Shown: positions 54,285-63,081 of the stretch, piece by piece
Layout of the letters: every line of letters starts with the position of its first letter
Numbering within the stretch: the stretch's first letter is position 1
From: Lysobacteraceae bacterium SCN 69-320
GTDB taxonomy: Bacteria > Pseudomonadota > Gammaproteobacteria > Xanthomonadales > Rhodanobacteraceae
DNA: 64,000 nt
Assembly: GCA_001725155.1 (NCBI GenBank)
Contig: MEFP01000001.1
Location: forward strand, 124,001 to 188,000
Direction of reading: 5' to 3'
Position numbers and translations under genes: made by a program
The notes under the pieces: generated by a model
What the model was told of the DNA's origin: nothing
Seen by the model: only the letters and a program-made list of their open reading frames with translations
Database searches by the model: none

Positions 54285-56059
54285 CAGGGCATCCGGCCGT
54301 CGCTCAGGGTCAGTCCCGACACGGGTCGTGCGACGCCGTTCTCGAAGCGCGCCCAGGTCAGCAGCCGGTGCACGCGGCCGAAGCTGTCGGAGGCGAGCTG
54401 GCCGGTCGCGCCGGGCAGATAGCTGTCCGGATGCGTGCCGAGCCAGTCCATGTAGGGCAGCAGCGAGTAGGCGTCCAGGCCCAGCGCGAACAGGCGCGCG
54501 CCGGTGCCGCGCGCCGACTCGATGCCGCGCAGGAGCTGGTCGCGCGGCGGCAGGCCGGCGCTGGCGTCGAACAGCCACGGTGCGTCGCAGAACTCCAGGC
54601 CGTCGAGGTCGCGGTCGAGGCCGGGATTGAGCGTGCCGGAATAAACGTGCGAAGTCGCCATGACCGGAATGCTGACGCCGGCCAGCTTGAGCTGCGGCAT
54701 CAGCAGGCGCGCCTGCTGCGGGCGCATGCTGATGAAGACGCCCGCGTTCGACGCCGTCGCGAAGCTGCCGACGGACTGGCGGATCAGGCCGGAATAATTG
54801 ACGTCGCCTTCCTTGACCCGCGCCTCGCCGACGACGGCGCCGCCGAGGCTTTCGAACTGCGCGCGGAACGCGAGCGCGGCGCGCTCGGCCCAATCGTCGG
54901 TCGCGGCGATGACGGCGGCCTCGCGGATGCCCTGCGACGCCATGCGTTCGGCGGCCTGGGCACCTTCGGTGTCCGGCAGCAGGCCGAACGCGATGCTGCC
55001 CGGCGGCGGCGTCGCGCCGTTGTCGGCCTGGTTCAGCGCAAGCACCGGCACGCGCAGGCCGCCCTGTTCGAACAGCAGGCCGACGGCCTCGCGCGTCAGT
55101 GGGCCGACGACGCGATCGGCGCCGTCCTCGACCGCGCGACGGTAGGCGGCGACGGCGTCTTCCGAACTTTGTCCACTATCGTAGATTTTCACTTCGCCGC
55201 GCTCCGGCGGCGCGTTCGTGTCGTTGAACCAGGCGGCGAAGAAACCGTCGCGGATCGCTGCCGCGGCGTTCTTCAGCGCGCCGCTGGCCGGCAGCAGCAG
55301 CGCGACCTTGTGCGCGGCGCTGTAGCCCTCGCGGCTCCAGCGGTCGCCGCCGTCCTGCTGCAGGGTGCCGACCGGCCGGCTCGGCCGCTGCAGCGCCAGC
55401 GGCAGCGCCTGGCCCTGCTTGCGCAACGCGCGTTCTATCCACGGGCGCAGCAGATCGTTCGGCGGCAGCTCGCCGCCGCGCTGCTTCAGCGCAGCGGCGT
55501 CGAGCGTGGTCAGGGTGTCGACGATCTCGCGGCGGTTGTTCTCCCGGTCCGGGCCGCTCAGCGAGCGATCGAGCACGGCGCGCGTGCGCGCGGCGGCGAA
55601 GCGGTCGCCGGTGGCCTGCTGCGCGCGCGCGGTCAGCTCGAGGCGGCGCAGCACCAGCGCCGGCGACAGCGCCGAGTCGGGCAGGGCCAGCAGCGCCAGC
55701 GCATCGGCCGGCTGCTGGCGGTTCAGCGCGATCTCGGCGCTGAGCAGATCGAAACGATAGGCGTCTTCACCGGCCAGGCGCTTGCGCCGCACGTCCGACA
55801 AGGTGTCGGCCGCGGCGGCGAGATCGCCTTCCTCGCGCAGTGCCTCGGCCGCACGCAGGCGATAGTGGCCGCGGGCGTTGGAGTCGGCCTTGGCCAGCTG
55901 CAGATAGGCATCGGCCGCGGCGCGGAAGTCGCCGCGCTCGAACAGCGCGTCGGCCGCGCCGACCTGCGGCGTCTGCGTCGGCACCGTGTCCAGGGTGGCG
56001 CAGCCGCCGAGCAGCGACAGCAGCAGGCAGAGCAGGACTCCTCGCGAATTCACAGGCAT
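54284..56059 (-). CDS. lpoA: penicillin-binding protein activator LpoA-like lipoprotein
   Basis: This 591-residue outer-membrane lipoprotein has lipobox LGGC (about 17-20). The N-terminal half (about 35-230) is TPR-like (GDFRAAADAYLQLAKADSN). The C-terminal half (about 245-580) is a type 1 periplasmic-binding fold (KVALLLPASGALKNAAAAIRDGF, VVGPLTREAVGLLF, SIPVMATSHVYSGTLN). LpoA stimulates PBP1a transpeptidase through the peptidoglycan. I start at the ATG at 56059. It is divergent from rsmI, 82 bases away. Confidence 0.92.
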   Translation of the reverse strand: MPVNSRGVLLCLLLSLLGGCATLDTVPTQTPQVGAADALFERGDFRAAADAYLQLAKADSNARGHYRLRAAEALREEGDLAAAADTLSDVRRKRLAGEDAYRFDLLSAEIALNRQQPADALALLALPDSALSPALVLRRLELTARAQQATGDRFAAARTRAVLDRSLSGPDRENNRREIVDTLTTLDAAALKQRGGELPPNDLLRPWIERALRKQGQALPLALQRPSRPVGTLQQDGGDRWSREGYSAAHKVALLLPASGALKNAAAAIRDGFFAAWFNDTNAPPERGEVKIYDSGQSSEDAVAAYRRAVEDGADRVVGPLTREAVGLLFEQGGLRVPVLALNQADNGATPPPGSIAFGLLPDTEGAQAAERMASQGIREAAVIAATDDWAERAALAFRAQFESLGGAVVGEARVKEGDVNYSGLIRQSVGSFATASNAGVFISMRPQQARLLMPQLKLAGVSIPVMATSHVYSGTLNPGLDRDLDGLEFCDAPWLFDASAGLPPRDQLLRGIESARGTGARLFALGLDAYSLLPYMDWLGTHPDSYLPGATGQLASDSFGRVHRLLTWARFENGVARPVSGLTLSDGRMP

Positions 56060-56141
56060 GGCCGCATCCGTAACGCCGGGTAATGCTGCGATGATAGCGG
56101 ATCGGAACAGCGCGCCCGTGGGTCGGCGTACGGAGGAAAGC

Positions 56142-56978
56142 ATGACGACGGATTCGACCGGGCGGCTCTGGGTCGTGGCCACGCCGATAGGCAATCTCGA
56201 CGACCTTTCGGTGCGTGCCCGCGAGGTGCTGGGCCGGGTCGCGCTGATCGCGGCCGAGGACACGCGCCACAGTGCGCCGTTGCTCGCGCGCTACGGCATC
56301 GGCACGCGCGTCGTCGCGTTGCACGAGCACAACGAGCGCGATGAAGCCGAGCGCCTGGTCGCGCGACTGCGCGGCGGCGACGACATCGCGCTGATTTCCG
56401 ATGCGGGCACGCCGCTGGTCAGCGATCCGGGCTTTCGTCTCGTGCGCGCCGCGCGCGCGGCCGGCATCGTCGTGTCGCCGGTGCCGGGCGCCTGCGCCGC
56501 GATCGCCGCACTGTCGGTGGCCGGCCTGCCGAGCGATCGTTTCGTGTTCGAAGGCTTCCTGCCGGCCAAGGCCGCGGCGCGGCGCGAGCGGCTGGGCGAA
56601 CTCGCCGGCGAGGCGCGCACGCTGGTGTTCTACGAATCCAGCCATCGCGTGCGCGAATGCCTCGACGACATGGCCGCGGTGTTCGGCGCCGCGCGCCCGG
56701 CCGTGCTCGCGCGCGAGCTGACCAAGTTGTTCGAGACCGTCATCGACGCGGACCTGGCGACCCTGGTCGCGCGCGTCGCCGCCGATCCGAACCAGAGCCG
56801 CGGCGAGTTCGTGCTGCTGGTCGGCGGCCGTCCCGAGCAGGAAGACGCGCGCCTGGCCGAGGGGCGTCGCGTATTCGCGCTGTTGCGCGCGGAATTGCCG
56901 CCGGCGCGCGCGGCCAAGCTCGCCGCCGCGATCAGCGGCGCGCCGCGCAAGGCGCTGTACGGCAGCGATGAGGGCTGA
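56142..56978 (+). CDS. rsmI: 16S rRNA (cytidine-1402-2'-O)-methyltransferase RsmI
   Basis: This 278-residue tetrapyrrole-methylase-fold enzyme methylates the ribose of C1402 in 16S rRNA. LWVVATPIGNLDDLSVRAREVL near 9-30, AAEDTRHSAPLL near 37-48, LISDAGTPLVSDPGFRLV near 85-102 and PVPGACAAIAAL near 115-126 are signature segments. FYESSHRV near 168-175 binds the cofactor. GGAGG before the ATG fixes the start. It is followed directly by rnpB. Confidence 0.97.
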   Translation: MTTDSTGRLWVVATPIGNLDDLSVRAREVLGRVALIAAEDTRHSAPLLARYGIGTRVVALHEHNERDEAERLVARLRGGDDIALISDAGTPLVSDPGFRLVRAARAAGIVVSPVPGACAAIAALSVAGLPSDRFVFEGFLPAKAAARRERLGELAGEARTLVFYESSHRVRECLDDMAAVFGAARPAVLARELTKLFETVIDADLATLVARVAADPNQSRGEFVLLVGGRPEQEDARLAEGRRVFALLRAELPPARAAKLAAAISGAPRKALYGSDEG

Positions 56979-57023
56979 ATGCGTCCACGCCCGGGCCGCC
57001 GCGCAGGCCGCGCGCATCTCGGC

Positions 57024-57029
57024 TAGAAT
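57024..57029 (+). promoter_or_regulatory. candidate -10 box for rnpB
   Basis: TAGAAT followed by GCGCGG lies 6 bases before the first bases of the P1 stem. It is correctly placed for the mature RNA to start at the transcription start. Confidence 0.5.
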
Positions 57030-57034
57030 GCGCG

Positions 57035-57402
<368 letters not shown>

Positions 57403-58025
57403 ATCGCGCAGGCGCGGCAGGAGAGTGGTGACAGCGGCGTCGCGATACGCCGTTGTCGCCACTTTCCTCCGTGCCCTGCGCGTTTTTTCCGGCTTGAGAT
57501 GCAGACGGCAGCGGGCTGGCTCGTGGCATGTTCTGAGCCTGAGCAACCCCATCCCGCCCGCGCCCGCCCGGCCCGTCGGGCGTTCAAGGTCGTCGGAGCC
57601 TGCGGTTCTGGGCGACGACCTTTTCCCCTTGAACGGGGGCGACGTTCGCGAGGTGCCTGATTCGAAACTCGCCTTTTTCGAACTGGCTTGATCAAGCTTT
57701 GGACGAGTTGCTTCAACCCCGTCAACGAGCTGCTGCAACCCGCCCGTCCGCGAGCTGCTGCACCCCACCCGTCGGCGAGCTGCTGCAAACCCTCCCCTTC
57801 AAGGGGAGGGCATGGGTGGGGATGGGTTTCGCCATTGATGTCCCCAGCGAATCGCGAAGCCCGCGAACTCCCCGCAGCGGCGACCCAGCGTCGAGTCGCC
57901 GGGCTTACGTGGCTGCTCGTCCTGCCTTGAAAACCTGCGGGATTCTTCATCGACGGCCGCGCGCCGTGCCCCCATCCACCGCGTCGCGGCGCATCGCCGT
58001 TGCCGTTCGCTTCGCCCACCGCGAC
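57403..58025. repeat. repeat-rich gap between rnpB and the glutathione S-transferase gene
   Basis: This gap of 623 bases has no supported gene. Its main content is a run of about four tandem units around 57702-57800 and a hairpin CCCTCCCCTT / AAGGGGAGGG at about 57790-57810. A GACGACC / TTTTCCCCTTGAACGGGGG stretch lies near 57613-57640. The open frames crossing it on both strands change character at the repeats and run into rnpB, so I treat them as non-coding. Confidence 0.6.
57702..57800 (+). repeat. tandem repeat with core GAGCTGCTGCA
   Basis: Four imperfect units of 23-26 bases begin near 57702, 57725, 57751 and 57776. Each has CGAG(C/T)TGCT(G/T)CA followed by C-rich sequence and CCCGTC-type ends. 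The last unit runs into the GGGGAGGG hairpin. Confidence 0.7.
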
Positions 58026-58718
58026 TTATGGCGCCGGCTTGGTGCCGAACAGCACGTCGCGTTCGGCGTCGGACAGCTTGCGCGATGGCGCGTAGGAATC
58101 GGCGGCATCGACGTAGGCGCGCTGCGTCGCCGGGCGTTCGCGTACGGCTTCGAACCAGCGCCGCAGTTGTGGGAAATCATCGAGATTTTGGCCGTGCGCG
58201 GCGTGCGGCACGATCCACGGATAGCAGGCCATGTCGGCGATGCTGTAGTCGCCGGCGATGAATTCGCGGCCGCTCAGGCGCTTGTCGAGTACGCCGTAGA
58301 GGCGCGCGGTCTCGCGCGTGTAGCGGTCGATCGCATACGGCACGGGCTCGGGCGCGTAGACGCGGAAATGGCCGCATTGGCCGGCCATGGGGCCGAGGCC
58401 GCCGACCTGCCAGAACAGCCATTGCATGACGTCGGCGCGGCCGCGCGGATCGGCCGGCAGAAAGCGGCCGCTCTTCTCGGCGAGGTACTGCAGGATCGCG
58501 CCGGATTCGAACAGCTTCACGGGTTCGCCGCCGTCGGCGGGCGCGTGGTCGATCAGTGCCGGAATGCGATTGTTCGGCGCGAAGGCCAGGAACTCCGGCC
58601 GGAACTGCTCGCCCTTGCCGATATCGACCGGGACGATGCGATAGTCCAGCCCGGTTTCCTCGAGCATCAGCCGCGGCTTCAGTCCGTTGGGCGTGCCCCA
58701 GTAGTACAGGTCGATCAT
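58026..58718 (-). CDS. glutathione S-transferase family protein (YfcG/Nu-class-like)
   Basis: This 230-residue protein has an N-terminal thioredoxin-like domain: MIDLYYWGTPNGLKPRLMLEE at 1-21, where the TPNG motif replaces the usual catalytic Ser/Tyr; NRIPALIDH near 49-57; ESGAILQYLAEKSGRF near 71-86. An all-helical C-terminal domain contains SIADMACYPW near 158-167. Similarity is closest in pattern to YfcG, a disulfide-bond reductase using glutathione. It lies beside the glutathione-dependent formaldehyde operon but is transcribed away from it. Confidence 0.9.
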   Translation of the reverse strand: MIDLYYWGTPNGLKPRLMLEETGLDYRIVPVDIGKGEQFRPEFLAFAPNNRIPALIDHAPADGGEPVKLFESGAILQYLAEKSGRFLPADPRGRADVMQWLFWQVGGLGPMAGQCGHFRVYAPEPVPYAIDRYTRETARLYGVLDKRLSGREFIAGDYSIADMACYPWIVPHAAHGQNLDDFPQLRRWFEAVRERPATQRAYVDAADSYAPSRKLSDAERDVLFGTKPAP

Positions 58719-58930
58719 GTGCGGCTCCTCGTCTGCGAGACGGCCAGCATAGGTCGGCTGCCGGCATGCTTGAAGCGCCGGAAGGCGGCGTATGCAAGGA
58801 GCCAGTTCTCGTGCCTGCGCCGCATGTGCCGCCGTGGGGTTCGCGCAGGCCGCGCGGGGCGGTCCCCGGCGGGCGGGCCCCTGCGGATGCGATGCCGGCC
58901 GTTCGGCCGCTGGCCATCGTCAGCCTCTTC

Positions 58931-58951
58931 GGATACTGTACCCCAGTATCC
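58931..58951 (+). promoter_or_regulatory. FrmR operator overlapping the frmRAB promoter region
   Basis: GGATACT (58931-58937) and AGTATCC (58945-58951) form a perfect 7-base inverted repeat around GTACCCC. It lies 14 bases before the frmR ATG. A palindrome with a G/C-tract spacer is the type of site bound by CsoR/FrmR-family repressors, which implies autorepression relieved by formaldehyde. Confidence 0.75.
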
Positions 58952-58965
58952 TACGGAGCGACGTC

Positions 58966-59241
58966 ATGCCGCACTCGCCGGCCGAGAAGAAACGCGTGCT
59001 CGCCCGGGTCGGCCGCATCCGGGGCCAGACCGAGGCGCTGCAGCGCGCGCTGGAGCAGGGCGCCGAGTGCGCCGCGGTGCTGCAGCAGATCGCCGCGTTG
59101 CGCGGCGCGGTCAACGGGCTCATGGCGCAGGTGCTCGAAAGTCATCTGCGCGAGGAGCTCGGCCAGCCGGCCGTTTCGGCACGGCAGCGCCAGGAGCGTG
59201 TCGAGGAGGTGGTCGCGCTGGTCCGCTCCTATCTGAAGTAA
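58966..59241 (+). CDS. frmR: formaldehyde-responsive repressor FrmR
   Basis: This 91-residue all-helical CsoR/RcnR-family repressor carries the residues that define formaldehyde sensing: Pro2 and Cys35, which are cross-linked by formaldehyde in FrmR. It also has His3 and His60 at family positions. RVLARVGRIRGQTEALQRAL spans 10-29. It lies 54 bases before frmA, with its operator directly upstream. The ATG at 58966 is required to place Pro at position 2. Confidence 0.93.
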   Translation: MPHSPAEKKRVLARVGRIRGQTEALQRALEQGAECAAVLQQIAALRGAVNGLMAQVLESHLREELGQPAVSARQRQERVEEVVALVRSYLK

Positions 59242-60405
<1,164 letters not shown>

Positions 60406-60416
60406 GCGGCGCGGTC

Positions 60417-61256
60417 ATGCAGCGAATCGAGTCGCACGCCAGCCACGGCGGCGTGCAGGAAGTCTGGCAGCACGAGTCGGTCGCACTGAACTGCACGATG
60501 CGCTTCGGCATCTACCTGCCGCCGCAGGCGCGCGCGCGCGCCTGCCCGGTGCTGTACTGGCTCAGTGGCCTGACCTGCACCGAGCAGAACTTCATCACCA
60601 AGGCCGGCGCGCAGCAGTTCGCCGCCGACTACGGCCTCATCGTCGTCGCGCCGGACACGAGTCCGCGCGGCGACGCGGTGGCCGACGCCGACGGCTATGA
60701 CCTCGGCAAGGGCGCCGGCTTCTACGTCGACGCGACGCAGGCTCCCTGGGCCGCGCACTACCGCATGCATGCCTATGTCGCCAGTGAATTGCCGGCGCTG
60801 ATCGAAGCGAATTTCCCGGCCACCGGCGCGCGCTCGATCAGCGGGCATTCCATGGGCGGGCATGGCGCGCTCGTGCTTGCGCTGCGTCATCCGGGGCGCT
60901 ATCGCAGCGTGTCGGCGTTCTCGCCGATCGTTGCGCCCAGTCGTGTGCCCTGGGGCGAGAAGGCGTTCGCGGCCTATCTCGGTGACGACCGTGAAGCCTG
61001 GCGCTCCTGGGATGCATGCGCGCTGATCGTCAATGCCGCCGAGCGGCTGCCGCTGCTGGTGGACCAGGGCGAGGCCGACGAATTTCTCGCGACGCAACTG
61101 CGGCCCGAGCTGCTGGAGCAGGCCTGCCGCGAGGCGGCGCACCCGCTGATCCTGCGTCGCCGGCCGGACTACGATCACAGCTACTACTTCGTCGCGAGCT
61201 TTCTCGGCGATCATTTCGCGCATCACGCGCAGGCGCTGGGCCTGCGGCCGGCATAA
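60417..61256 (+). CDS. frmB: S-formylglutathione hydrolase
   Basis: This 279-residue alpha/beta hydrolase of the esterase D family releases formate and glutathione from S-formylglutathione, completing formaldehyde detoxification. The nucleophile is Ser145 in GHSMGGHGALVLAL. YWLSGLTCTEQNFITKAGAQ near 47-66 carries the oxyanion and conserved Cys region. PDYDHSYYF near 254-262 supplies the catalytic His. The start at 60417 is 11 bases after the frmA stop. Confidence 0.97.
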   Translation: MQRIESHASHGGVQEVWQHESVALNCTMRFGIYLPPQARARACPVLYWLSGLTCTEQNFITKAGAQQFAADYGLIVVAPDTSPRGDAVADADGYDLGKGAGFYVDATQAPWAAHYRMHAYVASELPALIEANFPATGARSISGHSMGGHGALVLALRHPGRYRSVSAFSPIVAPSRVPWGEKAFAAYLGDDREAWRSWDACALIVNAAERLPLLVDQGEADEFLATQLRPELLEQACREAAHPLILRRRPDYDHSYYFVASFLGDHFAHHAQALGLRPA

Positions 61257-61280
61257 GCCGCGGCGTCGACGGAGGCGGGC

Positions 61281-62288
61281 ATGGCCAGCATCGCAGTCAT
61301 GGGGGCCGGCAGCATAGGCTGCTACGTCGGCGGTCGATTGGCCGCGGCCGGTGCCGATGTCGTGTTCATCGGCCGCGAGCCGCTGGGGAGCGAGCTCGCC
61401 GCGCACGGCCTCACGCTCAGCGACTACCGTGACTACCGCCGGCGGCTGGCGCCGTCGGAGATCGTCTATGCGACGACGGCACAGCCCGCCGCAGATGCGG
61501 CCCTCGTGCTGGTCACGGTGAAATCGGCCGCGACCGCGGCGGCGGCGCGGGAACTCGCCGGCGTGCTGCAGCCCGATGCGGTTGTCGTGAGTCTGCAGAA
61601 CGGTCTCGGCAACGCCGCCGTGTTGCGCGGCACGCTGACCACGCAGCGCGTGCTCGCCGGCATGGTGCCGTTCAATGTCGTGCACGGCAGCGACGGCGCC
61701 TTCCATCAGGGCAGCGAAGGCGAGCTGGAGGTCGAGGACGATGCGCGCCTCGCACCGTTCCTGGATCTGTTCGCGGCAGCCGGGCTGCCGCTGCGCCGGC
61801 ATGCGGACCTGCTGCCGGTGCAGTGGGCCAAGCTGCTGCTGAATCTCAACAACCCGGTCAATGCGTTGTCCGACCTTCCGCTCAAGGCGCAGCTGTCGCA
61901 GCGCGCGTATCGGCGCTGTCTCGCGCTCGCGCAGCGCGAAGGTCTGGACCTGCTCGCCACGGCCGGCATCGCGCCCGCCCGGCTCACGCGCGTGCCGGCG
62001 AACTGGATTCCGTGCGTGCTCGCCTTGCCCGATGCGCTGTTCCGTCTCGTCGCGGCCGGCATGCTCGCCATCGACCCGCTCGCGCGCTCGTCGATGTGGG
62101 AAGACCTGCAGGCGCGGCGCGCGACCGAAGTCGACTGGATCAACGGCGAGATCGTGCGTCTGGCCGAGCGCCTGGGTCGCGCGGCGCCGGTCAATGCGCG
62201 GCTGGTCGCGCTGGTGCATGCGGCCGAGCAAGGCGGACGGCGTCGCTGGAGCGGCGCCGAGCTGCTCGCGGCGCTGCGTCCGGGCTGA
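61281..62288 (+). CDS. 2-dehydropantoate 2-reductase-like protein (PanE/ApbA family)
   Basis: This 335-residue NADP-dependent reductase has the glycine motif IAVMGAGSIGCYVGGRLAAAG near 4-24, cut here at a conserved ketopantoate-reductase start. TVKSAATAAAA near 78-88, SLQNGLGNAAVL near 109-120 and the catalytic Lys in AKLLLNLNNPVNAL near 183-196 follow. SSMWEDLQARRATEVDWINGEIV near 271-293 is the usual C-terminal signature. Paralogues outside the pantothenate pathway exist, so the substrate is not certain. It lies 24 bases after frmB and may be co-transcribed. Confidence 0.88.
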   Translation: MASIAVMGAGSIGCYVGGRLAAAGADVVFIGREPLGSELAAHGLTLSDYRDYRRRLAPSEIVYATTAQPAADAALVLVTVKSAATAAAARELAGVLQPDAVVVSLQNGLGNAAVLRGTLTTQRVLAGMVPFNVVHGSDGAFHQGSEGELEVEDDARLAPFLDLFAAAGLPLRRHADLLPVQWAKLLLNLNNPVNALSDLPLKAQLSQRAYRRCLALAQREGLDLLATAGIAPARLTRVPANWIPCVLALPDALFRLVAAGMLAIDPLARSSMWEDLQARRATEVDWINGEIVRLAERLGRAAPVNARLVALVHAAEQGGRRRWSGAELLAALRPG

Positions 62289-62364
62289 AGTTCGCAACGG
62301 CCGCTCTGCGCAGGGTCGTGACGGCGGCCGCGCCGCGTCGACTGCGGCCGGGCACGCGCTGGCT

Positions 62365-62370
62365 TATGAT
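62365..62370 (+). promoter_or_regulatory. candidate -10 box for the DUF3297 gene
   Basis: TATGAT followed by GCGCGCCCC lies 27 bases before the ATG. It is nearly identical to the purL box. Confidence 0.35.
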
Positions 62371-62397
62371 GCGCGCCCCGTATCAGGATCCGTCACC

Positions 62398-62646
62398 ATG
62401 AGCGACACGCCTCCCGACCGCCTCGACGCCGACCCGCGCAGCAAATTCCACGACGCCGGCGCATTCGAGCGCGGCATCGGCATCCGCTTCAACGGCAACG
62501 AGCGCTACGACGTCGAGGAATACTGCGTCAGCGAAGGCTGGATCCGCGTTCCCGCCGGCAAGGCCCGCGATCGCCGCGGCAATCCGATGACGATCAAGCT
62601 CAAGGGCGAAGTCGTCGCGTATTACCGGCCGGCGCAGTCCGAATGA
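62398..62646 (+). CDS. DUF3297 small conserved protein
   Basis: This 82-residue acidic-basic protein has no signal or membrane segment. The core DPRSKFHDAGAFERGIGIRF and the segment NVEEYCVSEGW-like (here DVEEYCVSEGWIRV), then KARDRRGNPMTIKLKGEV, match the DUF3297 family, widespread in alpha-, beta- and gammaproteobacteria. Function is unknown. It has its own candidate -10 box and is followed by a repeat-rich gap. Confidence 0.88.
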   Translation: MSDTPPDRLDADPRSKFHDAGAFERGIGIRFNGNERYDVEEYCVSEGWIRVPAGKARDRRGNPMTIKLKGEVVAYYRPAQSE

Positions 62647-62777
62647 GCGCCCTTTCCGGGGGCTGAGGCGGCGTCAGGCGCTCTCTTCCCGCGGCCTCTT
62701 TCCCTGCATGTCTCCGGGCTATGCATCCGCGGGGAACTCGCTGAGTGCGATCGTGGATTTCCACAGAACGGATCGGG

Positions 62778-62860
62778 TTGAATTCCAGGCAGGAAATTCA
62801 ACGCTTTGGCCGCGATTGAGAGCCCCTCGCCCCGGGCCCCTCCCGCGGGGCGGGGGAGCG
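62778..62860 (+). repeat. composite repeat, copy 1
   Basis: It starts with the inverted repeat TTGAATT / AATTCAA (62778-62801, 10-base spacer ending AGGA). It continues CGCT, GGCCGCG, TTGAGAGCC and a C-rich/G-rich palindrome. The order matches copy 2. Confidence 0.75.
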
Positions 62861-62900
62861 CTTCAGGTGCTTGCTCGGATGCGAAAGACGGACGCCCGTC

Positions 62901-62931
62901 AAGCCCCTCTCCCTTTGTGGGAGAGGGGCTT
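62901..62931. terminator. 13-bp-arm hairpin in the convergent gap
   Basis: AAGCCCCTCTCCC (62901-62913) and GGGAGAGGGGCTT (62919-62931) are perfect complements around TTTGT. It resembles dispersed repeat hairpins and may also stop transcripts entering from either side. Confidence 0.5.
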
Positions 62932-62987
62932 GGGGAAAGGAAATGCTTCGGCAAACGCGGCTGCAGATTCTCGCCGGTAAGCTTGTG

Positions 62988-63075
62988 TTGAATTTCGTGA
63001 AGGAAATTCAACGCTGCGGTCACGGTTGAGAGCCTCCTCTCCTGCGGCCCCCTCTCCCGCGAAGGGAGAGGGGGG
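62988..63075 (+). repeat. composite repeat, copy 2
   Basis: It has the same TTGAATT / AATTCAA pair (62988-63011), then CGCT, GGTCACG, TTGAGAGCC, and the palindrome CCCTCTCCC / GGGAGAGGG. Its second half is closely similar to the element inside ribD at 45049-45093. Confidence 0.75.
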
Positions 63076-63081
63076 ATTGCA

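Larger units (their letters stand above)
62647..63081. other. repeat-filled gap between the DUF3297 gene and the heme-motif gene
   Basis: This gap of 435 bases between convergent genes has no supported reading frame. It holds two copies of a composite repeat (62778-62860 and 62988-63075) with a 13-base-arm hairpin between them. Confidence 0.6.

Noticed and set aside
57702-57800. CRISPR-like array
   Set aside because: The units are contiguous with no unique spacers and diverge strongly; there are no cas genes nearby.
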